From positions 3,844,001-3,908,000 of the forward strand of contig NZ_CP133774.1 in the NCBI RefSeq assembly GCF_034344865.1: a stretch of 64,000 bases of DNA. Reading direction: 5' to 3'. The stretch comes from Pseudomonas sp. 10S4 (GTDB taxonomy: Bacteria > Pseudomonadota > Gammaproteobacteria > Pseudomonadales > Pseudomonadaceae). Numbering within the stretch: the first letter of the stretch is position 1; each line of letters opens with the position of its first letter. Under the pieces are notes generated by a model. That model had not been told where the DNA came from, ran no database searches, and saw only the letters and a list, made by a program, of their open reading frames with translations. Of this stretch, positions 32,275 to 41,250 are shown in pieces. The position numbers and the translations under genes are program-made.

Positions 32275-34356
32275 TTAGTGCTTGGCCACCTGATTGCTCA
32301 GTTTCAAGTAATCCAGCAGCACCCGACCGGTTTCGCTCAGGTATGCATCGTCTTCCGGTTTGATCTTGTCCGGCTCGGCCGCGATCGCATCTTCGTCTTC
32401 TTTCTTCAGCTCTTTGAGCGGTTCTTCGCCCTTGGCTTTGCGACGGATGTTTTCCATGACCAGCTGCTTGGCTTCGATGTCGGTGTGTTGCGCGCGACGA
32501 TCGGCTTCGTTGAGGCTGACGGTTTTTTCTTCCATCAGTTTCTGGGCCAAGGCCAACTTGTCGCGGATAAACACGAACTCTGCGTCTTTGGCCGAACGTA
32601 CGTCGTGCTCGGATTTGAGCTCGGCGATGTAAGGCTTGAACGGGTCGACCGCAGGCTTGATGGCAGCCTTGATGGTGTCCCACGGCATGGCTTCCGGCAG
32701 GGCGCTCTCGCCGATTTCCTTGGTGTCGATGATCGACGGGAAATCAACGTCCGGCAGTACGCCCTGATGCTGGGTGCTCTGGCCGGAAACCCGGTAGAAC
32801 TTGGCCAGGGTCAGTTTCAGTTCGCCATGGTTCAGCGGCTGAATGGTCTGCACGGTGCCTTTACCGAAGGTCTGGCCGCCGATGATCAATGCGCGGTGGT
32901 AGTCCTGCATGGCGCCGGCGAAAATCTCCGAAGCCGAGGCGGACAAGCGGTTGACCAGCAATGCCATCGGGCCTTTGTAGAACGCGCCCGGGTTCTCATC
33001 TTCCAGCACATCGACGCGGCCATCGGCGTTACGCACGAGTACGGTCGGGCCTTTGTCGATGAACAGACTGGTCAGCTCGGTGGCTTCCTGCAAGGAGCCG
33101 CCGCCGTTGTTGCGCAGGTCGATGACCACGCCGTCGACTTTGTCTTTCTGCAACTCGGTCAGCAGTTTCTTGACGTCGCGAGTGGTGCTCTTGTAGTCCG
33201 GATCGCCAGCGCGGAACGCTTTGAAGTCCAGGTAGAAGGCCGGAATCTCGATGACGCCGAGCTTGTAGTCCTTGCCGTCCTGTTTCAGGTTGAGGATCGA
33301 CTTCTTAACGGCCTGATCTTCAAGCTTCACGGCTTCACGAGTGATCGACACGATCTTGCTGGTCTGGTCGCTCGGCGCATTGCTGGCCGGAATCACTTCC
33401 AGACGCACCACGGTGCCTTTTGGCCCACGGATCAGCTTGACCACTTCGTCCAGGCGCCAGCCGACCACGTCGACCATCTCTTTGTTGGCCTGGGCCACGC
33501 CGATGATCTTGTCGGCCGGTGCAACCTGCTTGGTCTTGTCGGCCGGGCCTGCCGGCACCAGACGCACGACTTTCACCTGGTCGTTATCGCTCTGCAACAC
33601 GGCGCCGATGCCTTCGAGGGACAGGCTCATGTTGATGTCGAAGTTCTCCGCGTTATCCGGCGACAGATAGTTGGTGTGCGGGTCGTAGGACATGGCGAAG
33701 GTGTTGATGTACGCCTGGAAGATATCTTCCGGACGGGTCTGGTCCAGACGCGACAACTGGTTCTTGTAGCGCTTGGTCAGGGTTTCCTGGATTTGCTTGG
33801 AATCCTTGCCGGAGATCTTCATCCGCAGGACTTCGTCCTTGACGCGTTTGCGCCACAGGTCGTCCAGCTCTGCGGTGGACTTGAGCCAAGGGGCATCCTT
33901 GCGATCGATCAGCAAGTTTTCCTTGGTGGTGAAGTCGATCTTGTCGACGCCCTTGTTCAGCTCTGCAAGGGCGAAGTCCAGACGCGATTTGACTCGATCC
34001 AGGTAGCGCTTGTAGATGGTGAACCCGGCGTTCAGGTCGCCGCTTTTGAGGAAGTCGTCAAACTGGGTTTTCCACTTGTCGAATTCGGCAATGTCGCTGG
34101 CCATGAAGTAGCTGCGCGACGGATCCAGCAGCTTGAGGTAGCTGTCGTAGATGATCACCGAGCGCGCATCGTCGAGCGGCGGCTTGCTGTAGTGATTGCG
34201 CTTGAGCAACTCGACGACGTTCAGACTGGCGATTACTTCGTCACGATCAGGCTGAAGGTTGTCCCAGCTATTGGCTGCAAACGTATTGCTCGACACCGGC
34301 AAAAGGCCAATACCAATAAATAGGGCGAGGGCGGTGCTGGGGAACAGATGCTTCAT
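32275..34356 (-). CDS. prc: Tail-specific periplasmic protease Prc
   Basis: A 693-residue carboxy-terminal processing protease with a signal peptide (MKHLFPSTALALFIGIGLLP, cleavage after TFA). A PDZ domain lies around 245-330 (MSLSLEGIGAVLQSDNDQVKVV). The S41 catalytic core has VDGVVIDLRNNGGGSLQEA, the Ser in RLSASASEIF near 474 and the Lys in GGQTFGKGTVQ near 499. In Pseudomonas, Prc (AlgO) degrades truncated MucA and acts on cell-wall enzymes. The ATG at 34356 is chosen because it starts the signal peptide; 34389 is also in frame. A long antisense frame is a shadow. Confidence 0.92.
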   Translation of the reverse strand: MKHLFPSTALALFIGIGLLPVSSNTFAANSWDNLQPDRDEVIASLNVVELLKRNHYSKPPLDDARSVIIYDSYLKLLDPSRSYFMASDIAEFDKWKTQFDDFLKSGDLNAGFTIYKRYLDRVKSRLDFALAELNKGVDKIDFTTKENLLIDRKDAPWLKSTAELDDLWRKRVKDEVLRMKISGKDSKQIQETLTKRYKNQLSRLDQTRPEDIFQAYINTFAMSYDPHTNYLSPDNAENFDINMSLSLEGIGAVLQSDNDQVKVVRLVPAGPADKTKQVAPADKIIGVAQANKEMVDVVGWRLDEVVKLIRGPKGTVVRLEVIPASNAPSDQTSKIVSITREAVKLEDQAVKKSILNLKQDGKDYKLGVIEIPAFYLDFKAFRAGDPDYKSTTRDVKKLLTELQKDKVDGVVIDLRNNGGGSLQEATELTSLFIDKGPTVLVRNADGRVDVLEDENPGAFYKGPMALLVNRLSASASEIFAGAMQDYHRALIIGGQTFGKGTVQTIQPLNHGELKLTLAKFYRVSGQSTQHQGVLPDVDFPSIIDTKEIGESALPEAMPWDTIKAAIKPAVDPFKPYIAELKSEHDVRSAKDAEFVFIRDKLALAQKLMEEKTVSLNEADRRAQHTDIEAKQLVMENIRRKAKGEEPLKELKKEDEDAIAAEPDKIKPEDDAYLSETGRVLLDYLKLSNQVAKH

Positions 34357-34495
34357 GCTGATTCGACGCGGGGACAATTGATCACGCATATTAGGCCGTC
34401 TTTGAAGTCGCCGGTCCGTGAAGAGCCGGTCGCATAATGCAAGAAAGCCCGGCGCTACAGCTACGGGCTCAGTCCAGACTCACTATGGAGGCACT

Positions 34496-35458
34496 GTGAA
34501 AGCATTGCAAGGCGTTGAAGGTCGAGTGGAGTGGCTTGAAGAGCCGAGTCCTACGTGTGATGTAGGACAAGTTCGCATTCGAGTGGCGGCAGCGGGGCTC
34601 AATAGGGCCGATTTATTACAAAAAGCTGGCCTTTATCCACCACCGCCTGGGGCCAGCCAGGTGCTGGGTCTTGAGTGTTCCGGGGTGATCAGCGAGGTCG
34701 GTCCGGGCTCGTCCTGGCAGGTGGGAGACCGGGTCTGCGCCTTGCTGGCCGGGGGCGGGATGGCCGAAGAGGTAGTTGTCGACGGACGGCATGTGCTGCC
34801 GGTGCCTGAAGGTTTGTCGTTGGCCGAGGCGGCCGCGTTGCCGGAGGTGTACGCCACTGTTTGGTTAAATTTGTTTCATCTTGCCGGGCTCAAACCGGGT
34901 GAGAAAGTTCTGCTGCACGCCGGAGCAAGTGGAATCGGTTCAGCTGCCATTCAGTTGTGCAAGGCCTTTGGCAACCCGTGCTGGGTGAGCGTCGGTTCTA
35001 ACGAACGCTTGGCTTATTGCGAAGCGCTGGGGGCGCAGGGTGGCGTTGTGCGCACCGGGGATCTGGACAGCCTGAATGATCTGGGGCCGTTCGATGTGAT
35101 CCTGGATCCGGTGGGCGGCAATTACGCGGCACTGAACCTCAAGCTGACCGCGCTCGATGGTCGATGGGTGCTGATCGGTTTGATGGGTGGTCGCGAGGCG
35201 AAACTGGACTTGGCGCAGGTATTGGGCAAACGCGTGCAGTTATTGGGTTCGACGTTGCGCAGCCGTAGTGATCAGTTCAAGGCGGATTTGTTCAGTGATC
35301 TGAGCCAGCATGTGTGGCCGCTGTTTGCTGAAGGGCGGTTGAGCCCGCAGTTGGCCAAGACCTTCCCGATCAAGGATGCCGAAGCGGCGTTTGCGGAGTT
35401 GGCGAGCAATAAGGTGTCCGGGAAATTGGTGCTGGTGATCGACGACAGCCTGACCTGA
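34496..35458 (+). CDS. PIG3-type NAD(P)H quinone oxidoreductase
   Basis: A 320-residue zinc-free medium-chain dehydrogenase. It has GLNRADLLQKAGLYPPPPGAS near the N-terminus, the nucleotide-binding loop HAGASGIGSAAIQLCKAFG and the late FDVILDPVGGNY. These match the PIG3/quinone oxidoreductase branch, which reduces quinones with NADPH. The GTG at 34496 is preferred because TGGAGG lies just upstream; an ATG at 34418 would add an unrelated head. It is divergent from prc and stands alone before a REPIN. Confidence 0.88.
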   Translation: MKALQGVEGRVEWLEEPSPTCDVGQVRIRVAAAGLNRADLLQKAGLYPPPPGASQVLGLECSGVISEVGPGSSWQVGDRVCALLAGGGMAEEVVVDGRHVLPVPEGLSLAEAAALPEVYATVWLNLFHLAGLKPGEKVLLHAGASGIGSAAIQLCKAFGNPCWVSVGSNERLAYCEALGAQGGVVRTGDLDSLNDLGPFDVILDPVGGNYAALNLKLTALDGRWVLIGLMGGREAKLDLAQVLGKRVQLLGSTLRSRSDQFKADLFSDLSQHVWPLFAEGRLSPQLAKTFPIKDAEAAFAELASNKVSGKLVLVIDDSLT

Positions 35459-35463
35459 TCCAT

Positions 35464-35551
35464 GTGGGAGCGGGCTTGCTCGCGAAGGCGGTGTGTCAGT
35501 CACACATGTGTTGAATGTGAATCCGCTTTCGCGAGCAAGCCCGCTCCCACA
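35464..35551. repeat. REP/REPIN pair, GTGGGAGCGGGCTTGCTCGCGA family (left flank of ABC locus)
   Basis: Arms GTGGGAGCGGGCTTGCTCGC and complement enclose GTGTGTCAGTCACACATGTG-like sequence. The unit is almost identical to 39731-39821 and in the same orientation. Confidence 0.85.
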
Positions 35552-35562
35552 GGGGATCCGGG

Positions 35563-36216
35563 TTACTTCCAGATATGGATCGGCCAGTTGGCCTTTTGCG
35601 CGTGCTCCAGTAAAACCGGGTCCGGGTTGACCACGTGCGGGAAATCCACCTTCAGCAGCAACGGCAAGTCATTGCGCGAGTCCGAGTAGAAACTCGCGCC
35701 TTCAAGGTTCTCCTCTTCAGCATCCAGCCATTCCAGCAACCGGGCGATCTTGCCTTCGCGGTAGGTCAGGGTGCCGACCGTATGGCCGCTATATACGCCA
35801 TGCGCGACTTCCAGTTCGATGCCGAGAATCTCGTCGATCCCCAGGCGATCAGCAATCGGTCGGACCAAGTGCGTGCCCGAGGCCGAGATCACCAGGATCC
35901 GGTCACCGGCCTTGCGGTGGGCGGCGATGGCTTTGGTCGCATCGCTGAAGATAATCGGTTCGATGAAGTCTTCCACCCACGGGCCGACCAAGTGGTCGAC
36001 CTCGTCCGGCGTGCGGCCGATCATCGGCTCCAGGCTGAAGGTCATGTAGTCCTCCATCCGCAGTTTGCCGTGGCTGTAGGCGTCCATCAGTTCGTTGTTC
36101 TGCCGCATGAACGATTCAGGATCGACCCAGCCCAGCCGGCCCATCTGTTCGCTCCAGAGGGTGGCGCAGTCGCCGTGGATCAGGGTTTCGTCCAGATCAA
36201 AAATTGCCAGGGCCAT
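35563..36216 (-). CDS. HAD-IB family phosphatase
   Basis: A 217-residue SerB-like hydrolase. HAD motif I is FDLDETL (Asp nucleophile at 6, Asp at 8), motif II is LVISASGTH, and motifs III/IV include the EGKIARLLEWL Lys region and FYSDSRNDLPLL. Such enzymes release phosphate from small phosphoesters such as phosphoserine. It is the last gene of the ABC locus, 34 bases after the ATPase gene, so it may process the imported compound; it could also be a general phosphatase. Confidence 0.85.
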   Translation of the reverse strand: MALAIFDLDETLIHGDCATLWSEQMGRLGWVDPESFMRQNNELMDAYSHGKLRMEDYMTFSLEPMIGRTPDEVDHLVGPWVEDFIEPIIFSDATKAIAAHRKAGDRILVISASGTHLVRPIADRLGIDEILGIELEVAHGVYSGHTVGTLTYREGKIARLLEWLDAEEENLEGASFYSDSRNDLPLLLKVDFPHVVNPDPVLLEHAQKANWPIHIWK

Positions 36217-36250
36217 CAGTGCAGTTCTCTCTTCAACATCAGCAAAGGCA

Positions 36251-37241
36251 TCAGGCTACCTCACACAGGGCCGTTGGATCGATGGAAAGTGCCAGGCGCT
36301 GACCATCGGGATGCAGATCGGCCGCCGAGCGGTTCAGCACATCCACCACCAATTCCACGCCACGGGCTTCAACCCGATAGCGAATCACGTTGCCCAGCAA
36401 GCTGTGGCTGCGGACCTGCGCATCGAGCTCGCCGTTGAGGCTCAGTTCGATGGCTTCCGGGCGAATCGCGATGCGCCCGCTGATCGGCCGTTGCAGCAGT
36501 TTCGTCGCGCTGTCGGCATCCAGCAGGTTGTAGTTGCCGATGAAGCCGGCGGCAAAGACATCGATTGGCGCGGTGTAAAGGGTTTCGGCATCGCCGCTTT
36601 GTACGATCTTTCCCTGATTCATCAGGAAAATCCGGTCAGACATGGTCAGGGCTTCTTCCTGGTCATGTGTGACGAAGATCGTGGTCAGGCCGAGTTCGCG
36701 CTGGATTGCGCGGATCTGTTCGCGCAAGTGCTTGCGAATCCGCGCATCCAGGGCCGACAACGGTTCATCCAGCAGCAACAGCCGCGGCCGGGTGACCAGC
36801 GAACGGGCCAGCGCAACCCGCTGGCATTGGCCGCCGGACAGTTGATGCGGATAGCGGGCGGCGAAGTCGTTCAGCTCCACCAGTTTCAGCACTTCGGTAA
36901 CGCGCCTGTGACTGTCGTCAGCGTTGACCTTTTGCATGCGCAAACCGAAGGCGACGTTCTGTTCCACGGTCATGTTCGGGAACAGTGCATAGCTTCTGGA
37001 ACACCATGCCGATCCCGCGTTTCTGCGGACTCAATGGCACGATGTCGACGCCATCGAGCAGGATCTTGCCGCCATCCACCGAGGTCAGCCCGGCGATGCA
37101 GCGCAGCAGCGTGGACTTGCCGCAACCGGACGGGCCGAGGAGGGTGACGAATTCACCCTTCTGAATTTCAGTGTTGATGTCGCTGAACACCGTGGTGCCG
37201 GCGTAGTTTTTCTGTAGGTGTTGGACGCTGACATAGCTCAT
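36251..37241 (-). pseudogene. ABC transporter ATP-binding protein, frameshifted as sequenced
   Basis: Two frames make up one ATPase of about 330 residues. The first (37241-36918) has Walker A GPSGCGKST and runs to GMVFQ. The second (to 36251) resumes at MTVEQNVAFGLRMQ and has the signature LSGGQCQRVALARS, Walker B LLLLDEP, the H-loop VTHDQEEA and a C-terminal TOBE-like domain. An extra T (plus strand) at 36994-36995 breaks the frame within the Q-loop; without it the text reads FQSYALFPNMTVEQN, the usual family sequence. It overlaps the permease stop by four bases. It should energise uptake of an organophosphorus compound; if the indel is real the importer is dead. Confidence 0.85.
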
Positions 37242-38038
37242 TCGCTTTTGTCCTTGTTCAAGATATTGGCCGCCCAGGTCAGAACCAGCACGAAGAAGAA
37301 GTAGGAAATCACCAGCGCACTGGTGAAGTGGCCGCTGCTGTTGCGCATGTTGTTGAGGTAGACCTGCAGGGTTTCGTAGCGGGTGCCGACGAGGATGTTG
37401 GCGAACACGAACTCACCGAACAGGAACGAGAACGACAGCAGCAGCGCCACCATCAAACCTTTGCGCAGGTTCGGCAGCACCACCAGGAACGCCGCTTGCC
37501 AGGTGCTGGCACCGAGCAGTTGGGCGGCGTCCATCAGGTCGCGCAGGTTGATCGCTTGCAGGTTGTTGGTGATCGCCCGGTACATGAACGGCAGCGCCAC
37601 GGTGAAGTAGCAACCGATCAGAATCCACGGCGTACCGACCATTGCAAACGGCCCGGAGCCATAGAGCTGCAGCAGCCCAACCGACGACACCACCGGCGGC
37701 ACCGCAAAGGGCAGCAGGATCAGGATGTTCATCAGCGCATCCAGTTTTGGGAAGTGGTAATGGACCACAAACAGCAGCGGCAGAATCAGCACCACCGACA
37801 GGATCAGCGAGCCGACACACACCAGCAGCGACTGGCCAAACGCGTCGAGAAACCGCGGATCACTCCACAGCTGGATGTACCACTTGAAGGTAAAACCGCT
37901 GGGCAGAATGGTCGCCGACCAACTGCTGGCAATCGAGTAAATCAAGGTGCCGGCTAGCGGTAGTAACAGAATGGCAAACAGCAAATACACCACGACCCGG
38001 TGATAGACACCGACCGGGCCTAATTCAGCGCGAGACAT
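37238..38038 (-). CDS. ABC transporter permease 2 (organophosphorus locus)
   Basis: A 266-residue permease with six membrane spans and the ATPase-docking EAA loop DLMDAAQLLGASTWQAAFLVVLPNLRKG. It overlaps the neighbouring permease by 14 bases and the ATPase by four, showing tight translational coupling. Sequence type is that of iron, polyamine and 2-aminoethylphosphonate importers (PhnV/PotI-like). Substrate is inferred from the locus, not from the permease itself. Confidence 0.85.
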   Translation of the reverse strand: MSRAELGPVGVYHRVVVYLLFAILLLPLAGTLIYSIASSWSATILPSGFTFKWYIQLWSDPRFLDAFGQSLLVCVGSLILSVVLILPLLFVVHYHFPKLDALMNILILLPFAVPPVVSSVGLLQLYGSGPFAMVGTPWILIGCYFTVALPFMYRAITNNLQAINLRDLMDAAQLLGASTWQAAFLVVLPNLRKGLMVALLLSFSFLFGEFVFANILVGTRYETLQVYLNNMRNSSGHFTSALVISYFFFVLVLTWAANILNKDKSE

Positions 38039-38870
38039 GGTAGCTCCTCTTCAACAGCAGCTGATGCACGATGGTCACCAGGGTCATCAACGCCACCAGC
38101 ACCACGGCCAGGGCACTGGCCATGTTCGGGTCCAGGGAAATATCGCCGGAGACCATCGCCGCGATGCGGATCGGCAGCACGTTGAAGTTGCCGGTGGTCA
38201 GGGCATACACCGTGGCGTAGGCGCCGAGGGCGTTGGCCAGCAGGATCACGAAGGTGCCGAGCAGCGCCGGGGTCAGCACCGGCAAACCGATGTGGCGCCA
38301 GAACTGCCAGCCACTGGCGCCCAGCAGTTCGGCGGACTCACGCCAGTCTTCGCGCAATGCGTCGAAGGCCGGATAGAGCAGCAGCACGCCCAGGGGAATC
38401 TGGAAGTAGGTGTAGAGAATGATCAGTCCGGTTTTCGAGTACAGGTTGAAGTCCTGAATGACCCCGGCCTGCTTGAGCATGATGGTGAAACTGCCGTTGA
38501 AGCCCAGCAGAATGATGAAGGCGAAGGCCAATGGCACGCCGGCAAAGTTGCTGGTCATGTTGGCGAAGGCGTTGACGAAGTTGCGCAGTTTCGAGTCGAC
38601 CCGGCGCAGCGAGTAGGCGCCGAGCACCGCGATGATGATCCCGAACACGCTGGACCAGAAACTGATCTCCAGGCTGTACTGGATCGCCTGCAAATAGAAC
38701 TTCGAATTGAAGATCTTGGTGAAGTTTTCGATGCCCCAACCGAACTCTTCCGATTGCACGCTGTTGATCATCACCCAGCACAGCGGGGCGATCTCGAACA
38801 CGATAAAGAAAATCGCGAAGGGCACCAGGCATAAGGCTGCCAGCCATTTACCACGGGTCATGGCGTTCAC
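38025..38870 (-). CDS. ABC transporter permease 1 (organophosphorus locus)
   Basis: A permease of about 281 residues with six spans and the EAA loop DWRESAELLGASGWQFWRHIGLPVL. The GTG at 38870 overlaps the stop of the upstream hydrolase gene (GTGA) and has GGGAG eight bases before it; an ATG at 38861 is the alternative. It pairs with the second permease to form the membrane channel of a PhnU/PotH-like importer. Confidence 0.85.
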   Translation of the reverse strand: MNAMTRGKWLAALCLVPFAIFFIVFEIAPLCWVMINSVQSEEFGWGIENFTKIFNSKFYLQAIQYSLEISFWSSVFGIIIAVLGAYSLRRVDSKLRNFVNAFANMTSNFAGVPLAFAFIILLGFNGSFTIMLKQAGVIQDFNLYSKTGLIILYTYFQIPLGVLLLYPAFDALREDWRESAELLGASGWQFWRHIGLPVLTPALLGTFVILLANALGAYATVYALTTGNFNVLPIRIAAMVSGDISLDPNMASALAVVLVALMTLVTIVHQLLLKRSYHVSR

Positions 38871-39673
38871 TTGAGCAGCTCCCGGCACACAGGTTTGTCG
38901 TGGGCCACGCCCAGCAGTTCGCAGACGGTGCCGCAGATTTCCGTCTGTTTCGGTGCGGCGCCGGCGTTGAAACTGAAGGCGTCGCCGAGGACGAACAGCG
39001 GCACTTCGCGTTCCTCTGGCAACAGGCCGTTATGGGAGCGGTCGTTGTTCATGCCGTGGTCGGCGGTCACCAGCACCTGGTAACCGGCGTCGAGCCAGGT
39101 TTGCAGGTAGTCGGCCAGGATGATGTCGGCCGAGCGGGCGCTGTTGCGGTATTGCGGGGTGTCGAGGCCGTGCTTGTGCCCGGCGTCGTCGATATTCATG
39201 GGGTGTATCAGTAGAAAGTTCGGTGCATGACGCAGGCGCAGGTTTTCCGCGTCGGCGAACAGGTGCGAGTCAGGGTAGTGATCGCTCCAGTAGAAATGCC
39301 CGTGCTGGATCGGCAGTTCCGGGTTGTCGGTGTGACGGTCCCGAGCGGCCACGAACGGCGAACGGTTGTACAGCTCGCTGATCCAGTGATAGGCCGCTGC
39401 TGCGGTGACGAGGCCGGCGTCGCGGGCGTAGTGATAGATGCTGCGCTGGTTGGACAGGCGCGAGACGTTGTTGTGGACGATGCCGCTGTCGATCGGCGCA
39501 ACGCCGGTCAGGATGCATTCATACAGCGGTCGGGACAGGGCCGGCAGTTCGCACTCCAGTTTGTAGAGCGCTGCGCGTCCTGCGCCGACGTAAGCCTGCA
39601 GGTGCCCCATGGCGTGGCGCGCGACCTCGTAGTTGAGGCCGTCGAGCACGACAAGGATGACGTTGTGCTTCAT
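38867..39673 (-). CDS. Alkaline phosphatase superfamily hydrolase
   Basis: A 268-residue enzyme of the phosphodiesterase/nucleotide pyrophosphatase branch. Metal ligands are visible as LVVLDGLNY (Asp near 10), HPMNIDDAGHKHG (Asp and two His) and TADHGMNND (Asp-His). The nucleophile is probably the Ser or Thr in PALSRPLYECILTG. No signal peptide is seen, so it acts in the cytoplasm on an imported substrate. Relatives include phosphonoacetate hydrolase. Its position between the binding protein and permease genes suggests it releases phosphate or phosphonate from the transported compound. Confidence 0.8.
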   Translation of the reverse strand: MKHNVILVVLDGLNYEVARHAMGHLQAYVGAGRAALYKLECELPALSRPLYECILTGVAPIDSGIVHNNVSRLSNQRSIYHYARDAGLVTAAAAYHWISELYNRSPFVAARDRHTDNPELPIQHGHFYWSDHYPDSHLFADAENLRLRHAPNFLLIHPMNIDDAGHKHGLDTPQYRNSARSADIILADYLQTWLDAGYQVLVTADHGMNNDRSHNGLLPEEREVPLFVLGDAFSFNAGAAPKQTEICGTVCELLGVAHDKPVCRELLK

Positions 39674-39730
39674 AGGGGCGATGACTCCGCAAAACAGGTA
39701 ATTCGAAAAGCTCAGGTTTTACTCGGTCCA

Positions 39731-39821
39731 GTGTGGGAGCGGGCTTGCTCGCGAAGACGGTGTGTCAGTCAACACATGTGTTGAATGTGAAACCGTCTTC
39801 GCGAGCAAGCCCGCTCCCACA
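39731..39821. repeat. REP/REPIN pair, GTGGGAGCGGGCTTGCTCGCGA family (inside ABC locus)
   Basis: Near-identical to 35464-35551 and in the same direction. It lies between the binding protein gene and the hydrolase gene, so it could reduce downstream transcript levels. Confidence 0.85.
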
Positions 39822-39849
39822 TTAGATCCCCAGTGTTTGGGCTACCGCG

Positions 39850-40917
39850 TTATTGCATATTGATAATGACTTCTTCCTGCCACTTCTGAGGCAGAGCCTT
39901 GGAGGTCTTCTCCCATGCGTCGGCGTCTTTGATCGGCGTTACTTTTTTGTACTGCTCGTTCGGCAGCAGCTTGGCTTTCACGTCTTCCGGCAGGGTCAGG
40001 TGCTCGGCACGGATCGGACGGGCGTTGCCGCGCGCCAGGTTGGTCTGGCCGGCGTCGCTGAAGATGTACTCGCGGGTCAGCTTGGCTGCGTTCGGATGCT
40101 TGGCGTATTTGTTGATGATGGTGGTGTAGCCGGAAATCACCGAGCCATCGGACGGGATCAGCACCACGTAGTCATCCGGGTTGGTCATCTTGGCCTTGTA
40201 GCTCAGGCCGTTGAAGTCCCAGACCACGCCCACTTCGACTTCACCTTTCTCCATGGTGGCGATGGTCGGGTTAGCCAGCGACAGACGACCTTGCTTGGCG
40301 ATCTCGGCAAACATCAGCAATGCAGGCTGGATGTTCTTTTCGTCGCCGCCGTTGGCCAATGCTGCGGCCAGGACGCCGTTGGCGGCTTGAGCGGCGGTGC
40401 TCACGTCGCCGATGGAGACTTTGTATTTGCCGGTTTTCAGGTCAGCCCAGCTTTTCGGGGCTTCGGAACCGTGCAGCAGTTTTTTGTTCACAATGAAAGC
40501 GATGGTGCCGGTGTAGGCCAGGGCCCAGTTGCCGTCCTTGTCTTTCGCCCAGTCCGGGACTTGCGCCCAGGTGGTTGGTTTGTACGGTTGGGTCACGCCT
40601 TGTTTGACGGCGATCGGGCCGAAAGCGGCGCCCACGTCGCCGATGTCGGCACTGGCGTTGTCTTTTTCAGCGGCGAACTTGGCCACTTCCTGGGCCGAGC
40701 TCATGTCGGTGTCGATGTGTTTCAGGCCATAGGTCTTGGCCAGGTCTTCCCAGGTGCCTTTCCAGTTGGCCCAGTCATCGGGCATGCCGACGCTGTTGAC
40801 GGCGCCTTCCGCTTTCGCAGCGGCTTCCAAAGTTTTCAAATCCGTATCAGCAGCCATGGCGGCGGTGCACATGGCAATGGTCGAGCCTAACAGTGATGCC
40901 AGGAAAAGCTGTTTCAT
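39850..40917 (-). CDS. ABC transporter periplasmic binding protein (organophosphorus locus)
   Basis: A 355-residue periplasmic protein with a signal peptide (MKQLFLASLLGSTIAMCTAA, cleavage after AMA). The fold is the extracellular solute-binding type 2/6 class (EGAVNSVGMPDDWANWKGTW, VGVVWDFNGLSYKAKM, SGYTTIINKYAKHPNAAK), as in AfuA, PotD and PhnS. It is the first gene of the unit. Upstream are a Pho-box-like repeat on its strand (41022-41005) and a TGGTCTAG operator (40962-40975). The likely ligand is a phosphonate or phosphoester; iron or polyamine binding is less likely given the neighbours. Confidence 0.85.
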   Translation of the reverse strand: MKQLFLASLLGSTIAMCTAAMAADTDLKTLEAAAKAEGAVNSVGMPDDWANWKGTWEDLAKTYGLKHIDTDMSSAQEVAKFAAEKDNASADIGDVGAAFGPIAVKQGVTQPYKPTTWAQVPDWAKDKDGNWALAYTGTIAFIVNKKLLHGSEAPKSWADLKTGKYKVSIGDVSTAAQAANGVLAAALANGGDEKNIQPALLMFAEIAKQGRLSLANPTIATMEKGEVEVGVVWDFNGLSYKAKMTNPDDYVVLIPSDGSVISGYTTIINKYAKHPNAAKLTREYIFSDAGQTNLARGNARPIRAEHLTLPEDVKAKLLPNEQYKKVTPIKDADAWEKTSKALPQKWQEEVIINMQ

Positions 40918-40961
40918 CCGAAGCTCCTTTGGGCGTTTTCAACGCTGCGATTGCGGTTGTG

Positions 40962-40975
40962 TTGGTCTAGGTCAG
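40962..40975. promoter_or_regulatory. UTRA-regulator operator candidate near the binding protein gene
   Basis: TTGGTCTAGGTCAG resembles the TGGTCTAGACCA core bound by GntR/HutC (UTRA) regulators such as DasR and NagR. It lies 45 bases upstream of the binding protein start. A matching site precedes the divergent regulator gene. Confidence 0.55.
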
Positions 40976-41004
40976 CAATACCTGAGCCAATTTAAGGGCA
41001 GTGG

Positions 41005-41022
41005 ATGACACTTTCATGTCGG
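41005..41022 (-). promoter_or_regulatory. Pho-box-like repeat facing the binding protein gene
   Basis: On the minus strand CCGACAT-GAAA-GTGTCAT matches the two CTGTCAT units of the PhoB box at 5 and 6 of 7 positions with the correct 4-base spacer. It lies about 90-105 bases upstream of the binding protein start. Confidence 0.55.
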
Positions 41023-41163
41023 TCGTCGCCCAGCAGGACTTTTATTTGCCCGGAATTGGCGGGTGCCCGGTAAGCGTAGACCATGGGCAAAGGCCCGCTA
41101 CGCAAGGGACTTGGCCGATGTATTGCAGGGTTTGAAAAGAATTTAAAGATGACCGTTGGGCAG

Positions 41164-41181
41164 CTGTCATCTCTCAGTCAT
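41164..41181 (+). promoter_or_regulatory. Pho box facing the GntR/UTRA gene
   Basis: CTGTCAT-CTCT-CAGTCAT matches the PhoB consensus at 13 of 14 positions with the 11-base period. It lies about 100 bases upstream of the regulator start, so the divergent promoters are probably both induced by phosphate starvation. Confidence 0.65.
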
Positions 41182-41250
41182 CTGCACTGCCTAGGCTTGC
41201 AGAACGTTCGATAAGCGGGTTTTGCCGCGCGGTTCTGCCCCGAAACAGTG

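Noticed and set aside
32278..34323. 681-codon open frame on the plus strand
   Set aside because: Antisense shadow of prc caused by high GC at third positions; no start signals or domains.
39745..39821. Possible att site or transposon end
   Set aside because: Sequence belongs to the REPIN family found many times in the window; no transposase or integrase is near.
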